Below the pieces are notes generated by a model. That model was not told the origin of the DNA and did not search any database. It saw only the letters and a program-made list of their open reading frames with translations. From Megalonaias nervosa (taxonomy: Eukaryota > Mollusca > Bivalvia > Unionida > Unionidae), in NCBI GenBank assembly GCA_016617855.1, contig JAECUM010009728.1, positions 1 to 64,000 on the forward strand: a stretch of DNA of 64,000 nt. The letters are read 5' to 3'. Positions 13,061 through 27,500 of this stretch are shown in pieces; positions within the stretch are counted from its first letter, which is position 1; each line of letters opens with the position of its first letter. A program made the translations under genes and the position numbers.

Positions 13061-13904
13061 AAATGTACTATGACTCTTACATGTTTGTGTGTCTGTACAT
13101 GCATAAATTCTTCTGTCAATCTGCTTCCTTGTAACCTTAAGTTATGAGCCCCAAATGAGAGATGGTTAATTATAACAGGTATAATGTTTCATCATTCGGA
13201 ATAACCTCGACTATTTCTGCAAGCAACAATGCCTCCGATGAATGTCAGAGCAGCAATTTATAGAAAAATCACACATATTTGTTGCCAAACATTTCTCCGC
13301 AAAAAGAGAAGCCCCGTCTATTAAGACCACCCTGTATACTTCTAAGTTTAGATTAATTGTAGAACTGAGTGAGACATTCAGAATGGAAAATAAAACAGTT
13401 CGATCATTCCTAACTTCTGTGTCAATCCTGTCTCGTAAATAGCCAAAGTGGTCCGAAGCTACTGACCTACATTCGAGGTATGATCCGAAGGACTGACCTC
13501 GAAATTGGGAATGATGTTTCACATGAATGATAAGATGTCATCAAAGGTTTTAGAGCAAGAAGCAGACCTAGAGAATTAGGACTGGTGGTATGTGGTGGTG
13601 TTTCTGAAAAGCAACAAAATACAGCGTAGATATTTACAATGGCTTCTGTCTCTAATATGTGATACTGGAATTTATGAAACACAGAATAGTTGTGCTATTA
13701 TCAAGATATTTCCAGAAATTAAATGTATGAGACCTGTTCTTCCTGAAGAATCTTGTAAATCAAAATCTCATTGATTACCAAACATACAGTGCCTGGCTCA
13801 ATATTTTATTCACTCTGATTACCATATGACTGGATCAGAATGCCAATAACAGCTATAATTTTCAAAAGCTATCTAAAACATTTTTGTGAAACATGCATTT
13901 CCAG

Positions 13905-14072
13905 ATGCGGTGGCTTAGGGGTTAGCGTACCGGACATACGACCGAAAGGGTGCGGGTGCGAATCCTACCACCTGACCAGCTGGGTCAGCTACTGTGGTGC
14001 GTCCTTGGTCACTTTACTTCAATTACACTAAATACATACTTTCGTTGCTGTGCCGCAAAGCAAACCAATTTA
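13905..14072 (+). mobile_element. tRNA-derived SINE, family B
   Basis: The head has 'ggtggcttaggggttagcgt', a B-box-like 'gggtgcgaatcctacc' and 'gcgtccttggtcactttact'. It ends near 'gttgctgtgccgcaaagc'. It matches the 7467 copy. Confidence 0.8.
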
Positions 14073-14184
14073 ACATGTATTTCTAATATCTGAAATCTAA
14101 ATGAAAACGCAAATTGCGATTATTTTGCCTGTCCCTCATGCCATATATACTGCAATACGATACAAACGTACTGCAAGCATACTT

Positions 14185-14406
14185 ACCGTATTTTCACTCT
14201 CTTACAGGATGGGCCGAACTGCAAACTTCATAGACCCATTCTGCCGTCGCATACTGCACTATCAGATCAGGGTCTTTGATGTCTGTTCTACTGATTACTC
14301 TTAACAAACTGCAGAGACCCGGATCTGCCAATGCATAATAGGACAGGTAATCTGAGTCAAGAAAGTTTGCAATTGCACCGTCTTATAAGCGAGTTAAGAC
14401 GGTATT
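14185..14406. mobile_element. MITE-like fold-back element, copy 2
   Basis: It starts 'accgtattttcactctctta' and ends 'cttataagcgagttaagacg', inverted-repeat ends like those at 9793 and 24,284. The interior contains the shared 'actatcagatcagggtc' and 'gatctgccaatgcataat' motifs. Confidence 0.65.
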
Positions 14407-15639
14407 AAGTATGTTTGCTGTAGTTTTCTATCGTGGTGCAGGAGTTGAGTTTTGAGAAGGATATATAAGGTATACAAATATTAACATTTTGGCAAATAGC
14501 CCATTGTTTGAAATTACTTCCCAAGATTTAGCTGTAGTCAGGGCAGAAGTTCACAACTTGTTACATCAGAGAAAACTCCACATTATCATCTTATCAATCT
14601 GGCAACAATTTCATAGATATTTCTCAAATTGTAAATTTAAATTTCAGACAGTTGATCAATCAGTTTTAAGTTGATCCTGAAACTAATCTAAATGCTAAAT
14701 TTGGAACTTAAGTTATAGACAAGAAATTTATCATCAAAATCCAGTCCTGCCCACATTTCTTTTCTGTTGCTGAAATTCTGGAAACGAGAAAATTCAAGAT
14801 TCAACTAAAAATTTAACATCAGATCGGGTACTCGAGGTAAGTCAGTGTCACTGAAATCTAGCATGGAAAAAAATCACCAAAGATAGGAAAATCAGAAAAA
14901 TTCTACTTTTTTTTTTATAAACTTTAAAAACTGTCATCATATTTTAGATTTTTAGCTTAAGTTTGTGATAAAAAGAAGTTTGATAATATAAGATCCACTC
15001 ACTGATAATGCCATATATAAAATAACATCCAGGCATGGTTTATCCGACTTCCCTCGACAACACAGATTTTGTTTGGATAATTACCGGTAGCATATCGCCA
15101 TACGTCAGTGAAATACTAACACACGCACTGATACAAATGGCTAACAACCAATTCCATCACTGGTAAAAGTGGAAGATATCACATAATTTACAAGTGCAAT
15201 GGAAATTTGCTGGGCATTCCGACCTAATATCTGTCACATAGCTGACTGCATTTTCATGTCACATAAAAAATTCAAATTGCCATAAGGTCAACAAGTTTCA
15301 CTAATTTTATTAAACTTTTAGCTTTTTATTGTTCGTCCTTTGAGTTCGAAGGTGACCATAACATTAAATGTTTAGTATATACTTAAAGATAACACTAATT
15401 GAAATGGGATAAGTGTCAACATAAAATATTCCGATTTTATACGATGTGCTGTGCTAAGGATGTTAATGAGTAGACGCAGTTATCTTGGCTCCCGCAATAA
15501 GTCCGCTAATCAAACTGGAAAAATGACAATATATAACAAGGGCCCTTGCAGGGAGTGATGCTCTACTGTCTGAAAAGGATTTCCATGAATTCAAGAGAAG
15601 CCAATTTTTCTTTTAAACTGCCGAGTATTGAAACCATCT
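14407..15639. other. host DNA, nothing recognised
   Basis: AT-rich sequence. The 61-codon frame at 14,489-14,674 has no recognisable motif. Confidence 0.5.
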
Positions 15640-16470
15640 ATGACACTCATGTGTGTTCAGATTTTTAAATTACCTTCTGTGACATCCACATCTGATGTAA
15701 TATTGGCACCAATTTCATTCTGGACCAACCAGGAACCATAAGAAGACTTTTGGTGAAAACCCCATGTCAATATGACCACTGATTCAGAAGAATTAGTGAA
15801 GATTTTCAATGAGTTTATTGTTGCACCCGTATTGGGTGTCTGCAGAGCACTAATTTCATTTAAGACCAACTAGATATGATGAAATCTGTTCAGGTGAAAA
15901 TGCTGTGTTGATATGACCATCAATTCTGCAAGGGTAGTGATAAGATTTTCAAGATGGCCAAAAGAGAGGCCACAGTGAATGTTCTTTGGCTGGATGTTAT
16001 GGGTTTAACACCATTTTTCTGCATATGATAGGGTTATACAAGGCAACCAGTGTATTGGGTGGAGGGAGAACACGGGAAAACCCTGGGAAGAACCACCAAT
16101 CCATGGAAAGCTACTGACAAAAAGGCAAGCACCTCATACTACTCTGCCACCCGAGACCCTCACGTTGTATGTCATTCAGGACCAACTGTCAGTATGATTT
16201 TCTATTCATGACAATAAGGCTTTCCATTCAGTTGGAGTTGCAATAACAAAATGACTACTGTGGTGGCCATACTTGTCACTACATCAGCACCATTTTCATT
16301 AAGGACCAACCAGAGACTGTTTAAAGTCTTTTAGTGAAAACCACACATTAATATGACCATCCATTCAGGAGAAGTAGCCATAACAATATTTTCAATATGG
16401 CTGCTGTGGTGGCCATGATGGACATCAGAGCAACACCATTTTCATTTTGAATCAACTATACATTGAGATA
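15640..16470. repeat. dispersed repeat of about 170 bp, several copies, interrupted by a SINE
   Basis: A unit containing 'caccattttcattaaggacc', 'ttttagtgaaaacc', 'tatgaccatccattcagg' and 'ttttcaatatggctgctgtg' recurs about four times here and again about three times at 31,675-32,010. A partial family-A SINE (minus, about 16,003-16,180) splits the array. The plus-strand phrase 'gtggccatgatggac' is a good diagnostic. Confidence 0.75.
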
Positions 16471-18485
16471 AATGTCCAAACGTTTCGTGGCAAGCCTCCA
16501 AGTAGGTTAGGAGTAATGATAAACTTGCGCTAACAGACATACGTCAGACAAAGACAACAGACCATCCCATAAGCTTTTCTGGTCTATGACGAGTACAACC
16601 AACAACAAAATGGAGGTTCAGATTGCATTCTATTGGTGAAGGAATGAGTGAAAAGGCAGGATGATTAATGTACTGATAATCTGACACTTGATTTAACTGG
16701 CTTGAAGTCTTCCAAAGCATTCAAGTGGCTCATTTCTGTGTGTTTAGGATGTGCATTTGATCATAAACCATAATCTCAACTCAAAGGTTTTAAACAATGA
16801 GTTTGATCTTCAGTAAAATATCCTACAAAACTTAAAAATGATCCACTCAAGGGGATTAAACAGCCCCCAGTGGGATGGTGACATGAGTTTCACTGAAATC
16901 TGCCTTAGGAGATTCATCTCATTAATAATGATTAATAAGGACACCTACTCGGGAAGAATATTTATTAGTTACCATCTGTCGCAGTGCAAAAACATTTCAA
17001 AATCTTGTAAATAAGATCACAGTACAAACATCTAACTGTATCTATCATTTTCTATCTGCATCAAGGCTATGATATTGCAGCTATCTCCATCCATTCCATT
17101 TTCACATTGCAGCAAAATGTATATTGATGATATTTGCTAGAATATTTCAGATGTAACATTTTTACAGGCATTATCATAGGACTTTTTATTTAGTCAAATT
17201 ACTTTCACTATTTTCTTAAAAAATAAAAATGTCTGACTACATTTTGTACTTTTTGCAACAGCTGATTTCTTCATTGGCAAACATACAACTTTCAAACCAA
17301 ACTACCTATTACCATCTACTCCTGTGTCTCATTACCTAATTACACAAAATGTTTACAGAGAAAGTGAGCCTGCCACATGATCGACTGGTTTTAGTCTGGT
17401 ATCCTTTCATGTGCATCTTACAGTCTAACAAAGAGAATCAATGACACCTAACATATCATTTTTACTTTATGGTGACCGGACATCATGCTGAATTGATCTG
17501 AAACAATCCTTTGCTTCCCAGTTTTTAGAATTTATAATCTTGATAAATATCAGTAGTAATGATAGCTAGTAATTGACAAAGTGACAAAACCTGACATCTA
17601 AAGAACACACTCCCATAAACCTACCTCACTGAATCAAAGTTCAGTACTTTATGGGAAATGTTGGAAGAAATGTTGATTTGCGGAACTAACCTACTAAGGG
17701 GTAAATTTTACATGTTTTATACTAATATGCTTGTCATGTTAATGGACTGTCTGTCCTGAAGGGGTATTTTTTAAACACAAATTTCATTGTTGTCATGGGA
17801 TTCTGGATTCTGTCAATAAAAAGCAAGTGGCTGCTGGTTGGGGGTGGGGTGGGTTGTGCATTCATGTAGCGGTGGCAATCATTTCTCCTGCCTTAACATT
17901 GTAATTGATACAACATGATGTCCAATAAACATAACTCTTCCCTTTTCTTCTTTTCTCCCAAGAGCATGAATACTTTTTATACTGATTGCTTGAACTTTCT
18001 AAAAAGGCTACTTGTCACTTCAGCTATTAAAGTGTTTTCTTCGGTTTGACAATATTTCTAGACAATGCAATAAACAAAAGCTTGATCATGCAGGCACTTT
18101 CCATGTTTTCATGTTACATATCCCTGTTATTTGAGTCTGGTTCCCTGACAAACTCCACTGAATCTGGTATCAGAACCCAGATCCATGCAAAACCAGGATA
18201 AGCCAATTACAGGATTTGACTACAATGATCATGCATGTATTTTCAAAATTTTCTGCTCTTATTCTAAACATTCATAATTTAAATGTCATTTCAGTAAGAC
18301 TTAGGGCCAAATCATAATGCTTTGCAGGTCTCTGTATACAGGATAATTGTCTTCTAAGAACATTTTGCATGCCTTCAGTGTCCTTTGTAGACAAGTGTCC
18401 AACATTATCACAATCTGTCATTCAAACTACATACACCACAAGATGATGCAGGCTGAATGGACTTTCAGGCATGGAAGTCAGAATA
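16471..18485. other. host DNA downstream of UROS, nothing recognised
   Basis: I searched this stretch for the missing last UROS exon and did not find it. No other coding feature is visible. Confidence 0.45.

Positions 18486-18543
<58 letters not shown>
18486..18543. repeat. (AT)n microsatellite
   Basis: About 28 AT units. Open frames crossing it are artefacts. Confidence 0.95.
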
Positions 18544-18546
<3 letters not shown>

Positions 18547-19939
18547 TGTACACTGTATCATTGATATACAAGATGTATACATATTTCATTAATAGGAAAT
18601 GAGGCTTGCCAAGTTTCCTTTTGATGAAAAATGTATACAATGAGTGGTATATCAAAGATATGGCATACATACTCTACATATATTCTGTTGATATCACATA
18701 CAAATAAACATAATTGCATTTCCAATGCAGTTAAAACTGACTACAAGCAACTGCTATTGGCAGAATGAATGAATTCTGCACAGCTCTGTCCATCCTTTGC
18801 AAATTGATAAATTGCTTCTTTTAGTTTTTGAACTTCTATTTTCATTTATACTGATTAAATAAATGTAAGACACACTTACGTTTTAAAGAAGAAAGATGGT
18901 TTAAATGAAGAAAGTAGAGCACTAGAAACACAGCTTGGTTAACTGCTTGAATACTGAATGCATGGGGTTTCACATTCAGGCAAGCACATTTAAACAAGTT
19001 GCAAATATAAACTAAATGAAATGAGGAACTCACAAGAGGTAATTCAAACATTTACAGCTCATCTAAGTCATTATTATGATTTAATTAACCCTGCTACCAA
19101 CCATACAACTGTTTCTATCCTCAGTTTCTAACTTTCCCCTTTCTGGTGCAACTTACTTCGTGTAACTAAATTTTTCCATTATTCATAGGTCCAGAGACGT
19201 CGTCGCATGACACAGGTGAAAATCCATCATGCCTGTTTTTAATGGATTTTCACTGGTATCTTTCTACATAGGTCCAGAGAGAGAGACAGAGAGAGATGTG
19301 GTAGTGGGGTTGGGGAGACTTACAATAGATCGGCTTTCAGACATTGTAATATTAAATATTATGTTTTTAGACCCATATTAATAGGTTTTATAAAACATGA
19401 AGAAAGAAATAAAAATAAACAAAGCATTAAATAGATTACAATATATGTATTTCTCCTTACAAATAAATGAACCGTACAAGTCTTTACAGGCTATTTCAAC
19501 TTTGTATCATTGGTATTGTGAACACTGTATTAAAATCCTACAGAACATTTACACCGAACCGTTACCAGATTCTTGTAGGCAGCTTGGTCTAAGTTCAGTT
19601 ATCTTTTTTCCTCTCACTCTATATACTTCCCCATATTATCTCCCTTAGGCATGAGAAAGAGAGAAGGGGGGAGCTGAGAGAATTTTGATGAAATTCTGCA
19701 GCATGTATAATTCATTTACGACACAGGGATTATTAATATTTTTATCATTATTACAATGCTAATGTTAATCAGTGGAATTTCATCACTGATTTAGAGAATA
19801 CAGAAGTGATAGCCCAATGTTGAGACAATATTTATATATGCATATTAATTCACCATGGGTGGATCACAATTTGATATACCAATAGTACTGGTATATCAGA
19901 TTGCTTTATACCAATACTTTAATAGTCATGTTATTTTTA

Positions 19940-19941
<2 letters not shown>

Positions 19942-20009
<68 letters not shown>
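19942..20009. repeat. compound (GT)n(AT)n microsatellite
   Basis: About 14 GT units followed by about 19 AT units. Confidence 0.95.
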
Positions 20010-20010
<1 letters not shown>

Positions 20011-21421
20011 GATGTAGAAAAGTATGACATTTATAGGTACAAATGTATAGATACCTGAGATGCAGACATATTTACAAACCCCATGATATGAAAAATAAAA
20101 TCTTTACTTTTATTCTGTGGTTTAAAAAAAGAAAAAATAATCTGCACTTACATGAAATTAATAAAGAATACAGTATAAATTGCTCATCCAATCTAAGCAA
20201 TATCAGACTTATGGTAGTCATTTGTAATTCACCTCTCCACTTAAAATTCTTTTTACTACAGGAAAACTTTGACCAAGCAAAAGTAGTAGGTCCAGAGAGG
20301 CAAAGGAAAAGTTAAACAATGTAATATCAATCACATAACACACTTTAGATTACACATATGATTATCAAAAAATCCAAACAATGTTGAAAAACTCATACAT
20401 GTGGATAGCTTGAAACCCACATCTGTGGATGTCTGAGATGTACATATTTAATAATTTAAGATGGATGAGAAAAAATAAACATAAAAAAGCAGACACTTTA
20501 GTTTCTGTTTTAAAATGGTAAGATAAAACATACAAACCAAAAAGATTAATCAGATTTCAATACTGGTATTTGACTAATTTAAATACCAATGGAAAATTTA
20601 CTTAGCATTAAATTCATATCAATGTTGACTGTAACCACCTTTGAAATCTTCTTTCTTTATTGATACAGTGTTAAAAAAAGTTCATGATCTAAATTTCTAT
20701 TAATAACTACTCATTTTACTCCCATCTTCTATCATGCCAAAGGGTAAACAGTGCTTTATTTTATCCACCACACCTTCCAGATGCAATAACAACAGTGACA
20801 GCTGTATACATGCATACAACCTACATGGCAATAATTATCCCAAAAAGAAATGTTTTTTGTTGGAAGTGTTCACTGAATATAAAAAGGTTAAGTTCAGAGT
20901 TGATTTTTGTAGAACTCATCTCCCCCTTTCAAGACAAGGCACATACAGGGTCTAAATCCACTGCTGACTTCACTTAATGTTTAGCCACATTAATGTAACA
21001 TTTGCATTACCTTCTAGTGAACAAAACAGAGGAATAATTTCATTGCGTGTCCACCAGCTAATAGTATTACATCAAAACTACTTATCCCATTCCATCAATG
21101 CTTTAGATCTAAAAGAGGGAAATCTAAAATCCAGACACAAACTCATGTTTTGGAACCAGCAATTTTTTCATAAAAAAGAATCTAGTCTCAAAATTCCACT
21201 TATGCATCATATTTTTTAACATGAGTAAAACATCTACATTAAAACATCTACATCTACATTAAAAGGTACCACTGTAAGCTTAAGGTACCTCTTTCCTCTT
21301 TTGTCTAATATGCTTCACTGCAGTCTATCATCAACTATGATATGATAATATCACAGACTTTGAAGCAAGGGAGCAAAATTGTGGCATTCAATTTATATTT
21401 TAAAGGGAATAATGTACCTAC

Positions 21422-21517
21422 CTTAATCAGTTGCACAGGTAAACTCTCCTTCAAAATAAGCACTTTTGTATTTTTCACACCTGATGGACTGAAATACACA
21501 ACATACTCTGGTAATCC
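21422..21517 (-). CDS. UROS: UROS exon 7
   Basis: 96 nt, acceptor 'TTTTACAG', donor 'GTAGGT', phase 0 at both ends. Contains 'YVVYFSPSGVKNT'. One more coding exon is expected downstream (below 21,422), because the conserved C-terminal block has not appeared and a donor follows. Confidence 0.9.
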
Positions 21518-24500
21518 CTGTAAAAGTAAAGTATTTGCGATTAAGGAAGTAAATACACATTTTAAGTCATTCTAGATTATGTAAACAATACACTGAAGAA
21601 CCTAAAAAAATGCCTTTCTTTTCTTTTCAAAATGTTCTTTATGTCACGAGATTATATTTCATTTTTCATACGTTTTCAAGCACAGGTTATGGTGTATAAT
21701 CCAAGGGAGGTAATAACGTACCGTACTGAACCATGACAAGCCCATAATGAATTACTTCCCTTACTCTTAACCACTCTTGAACACTCAACATCAATCACAA
21801 AATTTCATGCCTCATTTCCACTCCTTCAAAAAACGGAGCACTTTCGTGATATTCCCTATGAAGCCTGAACTATAAAACTTCACATCTGTTGCAAAAATGT
21901 TTAGTAACATCATATTTACCTCACACTGTACAAATTTGTCAAAGTCTTCTTCTATTGTTGGACTGGGTACAGTCTCATACACTTCAATTTCTTTGACACT
22001 TAGACCTAGAGATCAGAAAATACAATAAATTATTACAGGAGCATAAACATCTAAAATCTTAAAAGTGTCCACAAAAATAAATAGTTAATACATAATAGGG
22101 ACTTGATTTGTTAACTTCTTGAAACAAAAATTCTCAGAATGAGAGAGAGATACCACTCATATTTTCATATTAAAGAATAACCAAAGAATATTAGTTTCAA
22201 TAAGTGAATCCCTTCCAGTACAAATAAATGGAACCAAAAAGCCCAATAACCAGCATGCTTTAAATTTAGTTTATACCTGACGATTCCTACCCAAGTTAAG
22301 TATCAGCTAGGTCCAAGCTATCAAAAATTTATCTACATAAATAGAATTAAATAATTACACTATATGACACAAAGATATATAGATGACAGTCAAAGAAGAA
22401 ACAAAAGTTCTCCAGAATGCTTTATCTCACCTGTAATTTATGCTAAGGTGCATTCACAAAAAATTGGCTTTCAACAACTTTAACACAAATTGTTGATGCA
22501 AAATCTTCAACTGACAATAAATATGCACCTGTTGCCATAAATGACAGAAAAGTGACACCTGCAATTCATTTTTGTAACATATGCAACTCATTATCTGCTA
22601 TATGTGTGCTTGACAAAAATTTAAATATTGTAACATCCATCATTTTGAACAATGACTTTTAATCTATGTTTTCCAGCTATCACTTTCTTCACATACCTGC
22701 ATCTTTAAGCTTTTTTGACAAAGTGTCCCTCTTCAAATTTCCACATGGATAAAGGAATGGTCTACCATCATTAGACATTTCTGAAATAAACAGACCTGGT
22801 TTACCTAATACAGATAAGATGTTTTTATGAGCCATTAGTCATTAATACAGTTCTTAAATGTAACCAGTTACAAAAATTATTAAGCAAACAACATCTATTT
22901 ATGAAATTCAACTGCTTTCCAACTAATTAGCAACAGTGCATTGTTTAGAATGATAAATGGTGAACAATTTGTGGTTAAACAAAGTGCTGCATAGGTTGAA
23001 CTTCCATCACTCACATGTCTAAAGATAATATTACATGTATATATATATCTCATAGAACAGGCATGGGCAAATCCCTCCATGGAACAGGTTGAATAAGGTT
23101 TTTTAAAGCCACACCCTATTATGTAAATTAATGGATAAAACCAGATCGTGGGTGAGCTGTGGCCCACTGGCCATATTTTGCCCACCCCTGCAGTATAATA
23201 TAACCCAACAGTAATAATGGCAAAATCATGTGGTGCAAAATGTAACCTGATTTCTACTCTGCAATATGCAGTGGGGTTTTATTGCCAACTGCACTAAAAT
23301 GTTCAGTCAAAAATCAGAAGAAACAAACTGAGACAAATTTTCATACACTTGTTATGAACAAAAATGCAGCTTTAAACATGAACTATGTTCTTTTCTCTAA
23401 AATTCATAATTGTAATACAGTGAATTTAATATATTGAAGCTGTTTTTTTAGGAATATTTTCACTGTATCTGTTAGAGATCCAACAAAAACATGGTGGTGA
23501 TGATTTACCTATAGGAATGTTAATCGACACTAGTTTTTACCAGGCTCCACTCTGTGACATGTGGATTAATACATACTTTTATGTTAAATTTTTGTTTCTT
23601 CTATATAAATTAATCCAAGATGCTTAAAATGTTGTTGTTTGGGTACACTTTTACCCAACATTAGCAAGATACAAACTCTGTGTTTTGTTACACAAAATAA
23701 TGACACAACAGACTCTTATTTTGTTTACATACAGTTTACCAACCAATATCTCAAATATCTGGAACTTGTTATGACATGGAATGATAAGCAGAAGTTGACT
23801 TATTTTGGTATACTAAGTGTTAATCATTCTAATATAAATATATAGGATTATGATATGGTAACATTATAGTCTATGGAAAATTATTGTACAATAAGAAATT
23901 ATACACTTAGAGAGTGAACTTTTAAGATTGTCTTAACCTTTGTGATATCAGAGTTATGTGTGTTGCTTTCATACAGCCATGTCATATTAATAATCAACAG
24001 AAACAGATTTTGTAATTTGTCAGTCACAAATATTCCTATTTCACCTCTTCTGTGACATTTGCCCACCCCACTCATCCCATCAAATCCCTGATCTTCTGAG
24101 TTTCTTTATTAAATTTTCCACAAAACCTGATTACAGAGTGTCTCTGTAAACTACAAATATGATAGCTTCAACTCATGCAAATCAGTGGGTGGACAAAAGA
24201 AAATAGGAACATATAGAAAAAACATACTGCATAAGTTGCAATTTCTAGATGGAACCATAATTTACAAATAAGAAATCTAAAGTATCATATATACTCACTT
24301 AAGTTCATCTGAAAACAACATATCCCTTTGTCTGCCATCGCATAATGTACCAGCAGATCAGAGTGTACATTGTATATTGTTTATTCTACCAACTGTTCCT
24401 ACCAAACTGCATAATGGGCCAATATAGGTGATCTGCTACTGCATTATGTGATGGCAGATTTAGGTATGTGCAGTTGCACTTGAACTGGACTTATAAGTAA

Positions 24501-27500
24501 GTACATAAGGTATTATTGAAAAGGCTGAAGAACAAGAATTGTGAAATGCATGTCTCATCTGTGCTGCTGAGGTATCATCCAAAATGCCAGCAGGGTCACA
24601 AGTACAAGAAAAGTGGGTCACTGTAACATACTTTTTTCCCAGTCTGAAAACTGCTGTTATTATGACCTTCAAAGAGCAATGGTGTTGGAGAAATGAATAT
24701 AAATTGATAAAGTTAAAATAATCACTGACATGATCAACTACCAGTAAAAGCATCAGAGAAATGGAAACTTTGTTACCACTTGCATATAAACAGTAGGTCA
24801 TTGTGACAAACTTTTTCCTGGTGGTAAAAACCAATTCCAAATGATTAATGTATACAACAAGTATCACCTTGTCAAAGAAATGGAGCAAACTGCAGAACAT
24901 TAAATGTTACAATAGAGCATAAAAGGTAGGTCAATGTGACCTTCCTTTTTATGGCAGAGAGAAAGAGAGACATGCTTCTCAAGATGAATGCACCCATCAA
25001 GCAAATGTGTCAGAGAAATGGAGCTAGATGCAAATTCATAAATGTGGATGCCTATGCCAACAACAACAACAAAGACAACCTTGTTTGAAAAGAGATACCC
25101 AGGTCACTGTGATACTTCAACTTATATATTTACTGCTCCTATCACCGTGAACAACCAGGAAGGATTTACATACTGGGCAATCATAACACCCTTATATAGA
25201 TAGAACCAAAAATGCTCACTCTGTATAATTAAGTCAGCAAGTACTTCTGCACTTCCTGCCTGCTCAAACTGTGGAGAAAATCCCAATTTCCTTGCTGAAA
25301 TAGTTCATTTGAAAAATTCTTTAGTGATTTCAGAGGCATAAACACAGACACACACACACACACATTAATAAAAAAGATAATAATTATTAGGTTTCAAGGT
25401 GGATCACAATATGTGCATATAACTTGTATTGAATTAGACAAGTCATATTTTTTACATTTGGCTGTGTAACACATAAAAATTCCTAACATAAGCTGTACCT
25501 ACTCATAAGAACTGAATGAGCCAACAGAATGCATTTTTTTTTTTTCAAAACATTTCTTTTTAAGACAATTTGTGAATAATTCCTTTATTAGATAAATAAT
25601 CACATACGAAAAGGATCATAAACAGAACTGACCATTAACAGTTATCCAATCCCAAGACACCTGAAACATTCATTCACACAAATAAAGTGCCTTTAACAAC
25701 TATGCTATGTTCAAGACTTTTAAATGTCAAAAGTGAGTATGACTGTTAGACATAGCATAAACCTTAGCACAGCAATTCAATTATTTGCTAAGTTGAACAT
25801 TCAGTTTATTTGGATGATTACTTTCAGTCAAATGAAAATCACCATCCACTTCCCTAAACAAATCCAAATGATGAAGTAATTTTCAAAGTTAATTACAACT
25901 CTGATATATAGTTCATTGCTGGACACTCTTATGGTACAAATTATATAGGTCATGTAGGTGTTCAGTACCAACTATTTCAGTAATGGGTATCAAGTTTCAG
26001 AATTTGATTACACATACATTTAAATGGCAATTATTCACTTTGCTGGATTCTCATACATCCGAATTCCTTTGGAAGGTTATTATTTACATGCTCCAAGAAA
26101 TAAATACAGCAAAATCAAAGTTAACTTATGTGGACATTTTTGGAGGAGGTCAACCTAAAGGCGTCAACCAGTACAAACTGGATTGAATATCACATAGTGT
26201 GATATAACAATGAAAGCAGCACATGCTGAAAAAACAATTCATACTTTCATACTACCCTGTTATTTGTTATGACAGACCTGACATCCTTTTTAGTTAGCCC
26301 AAAACAGTACCTTGCCACCACTGTAAAAGTCCATAGCTATCAATAATTTTCATCTGGACATTTAAGGTGCACAGCATTCAATAATCAGGACTGAATAGAC
26401 TTTAATTAAACTAACTTAGAATTAAATTTTAAAACAACAATTAATATTTAAATTGACATACACTGTTAACAGAATTGAAATCCTCAGGATTTGCCTATAG
26501 GTTTAAAACTTAAAAGTGTTCAAGCCAGTGTTTTAATGTAGTATAACAATGTACAGTTCCTTTATTCTATTTTTATTTTTTCTAAAAGTGAGGCTACATC
26601 AATCAGATGTTATTACTAACCTTCCTCAGCTGTACCTTTCCCCACAACAAAGCAGCTCAGCTCACTAGGAATATTTTCACATTTTTTTGTTTCTGAAAAA
26701 TAAAACAAGCTTAAAGAGTTGCTTGGTTTGTGATATACATTGATCCCATGTTGTCTGAATACTCTAGTTAGGACTTCTGATTTACCACAGATATATGGCA
26801 TACCAATGTTGGTTCTATTTAGACTACTCCCGGTTTTGTGTGGTGGTTTTTTCCCACTTTTTTTGAAGTTTGAAAATCCATTCTGAATAGCAATTTACCT
26901 TTAGTGCTGTTTTCACATGCTCTACTTATCTAATTGATCTGTCTCAAAAGTGACCAGGAAGTTAGCTTGATGCATTAAAGATCTTATTACTACCTACCTC
27001 TTGTGTTCCAGATGCTGATTGGAAAAAGTTCAGGTGCTGGTCAGTGTGGGTTGGTTTTCTATCCCCAACCAAACAAAGGTGATCACATCAGCCGACAATA
27101 TATGGAAATGGAAGGTGAAGGAGGTGATCAAAATATGACAGCAGAGGCCAGCACTAAACAGGGACAAGGGGCTTGAAGTACCACCCATCTAGACCAGTCT
27201 CCTTGTATCAATAATGGTCACATGATCAACATTAGTCGCTGATGACGGTAGTGTAATATTGCCAAAACTTTCAAGCTCAAAATAATTATGCTCTGAGTAA
27301 TGAAATTACTAATGATCATGAATTATGCTGAGCAAGGAAGCAACCTTTTCAGTTAAACAAACAACAGTTGTATTTCTAACAATTAAAATCAAATTTTTCC
27401 GACATACACCACATTACTTTGAAACATTTTATGAGGAAGTTTTATAAAAGATAATGGTCAAATCAAAATTATGAGACAAAATTTGTAAAATTATTATAAA

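Noticed and set aside
24460..24900. 146-codon minus frame
   Set aside because: Covers part of a MITE and decayed repeats, with no motif or splice logic.
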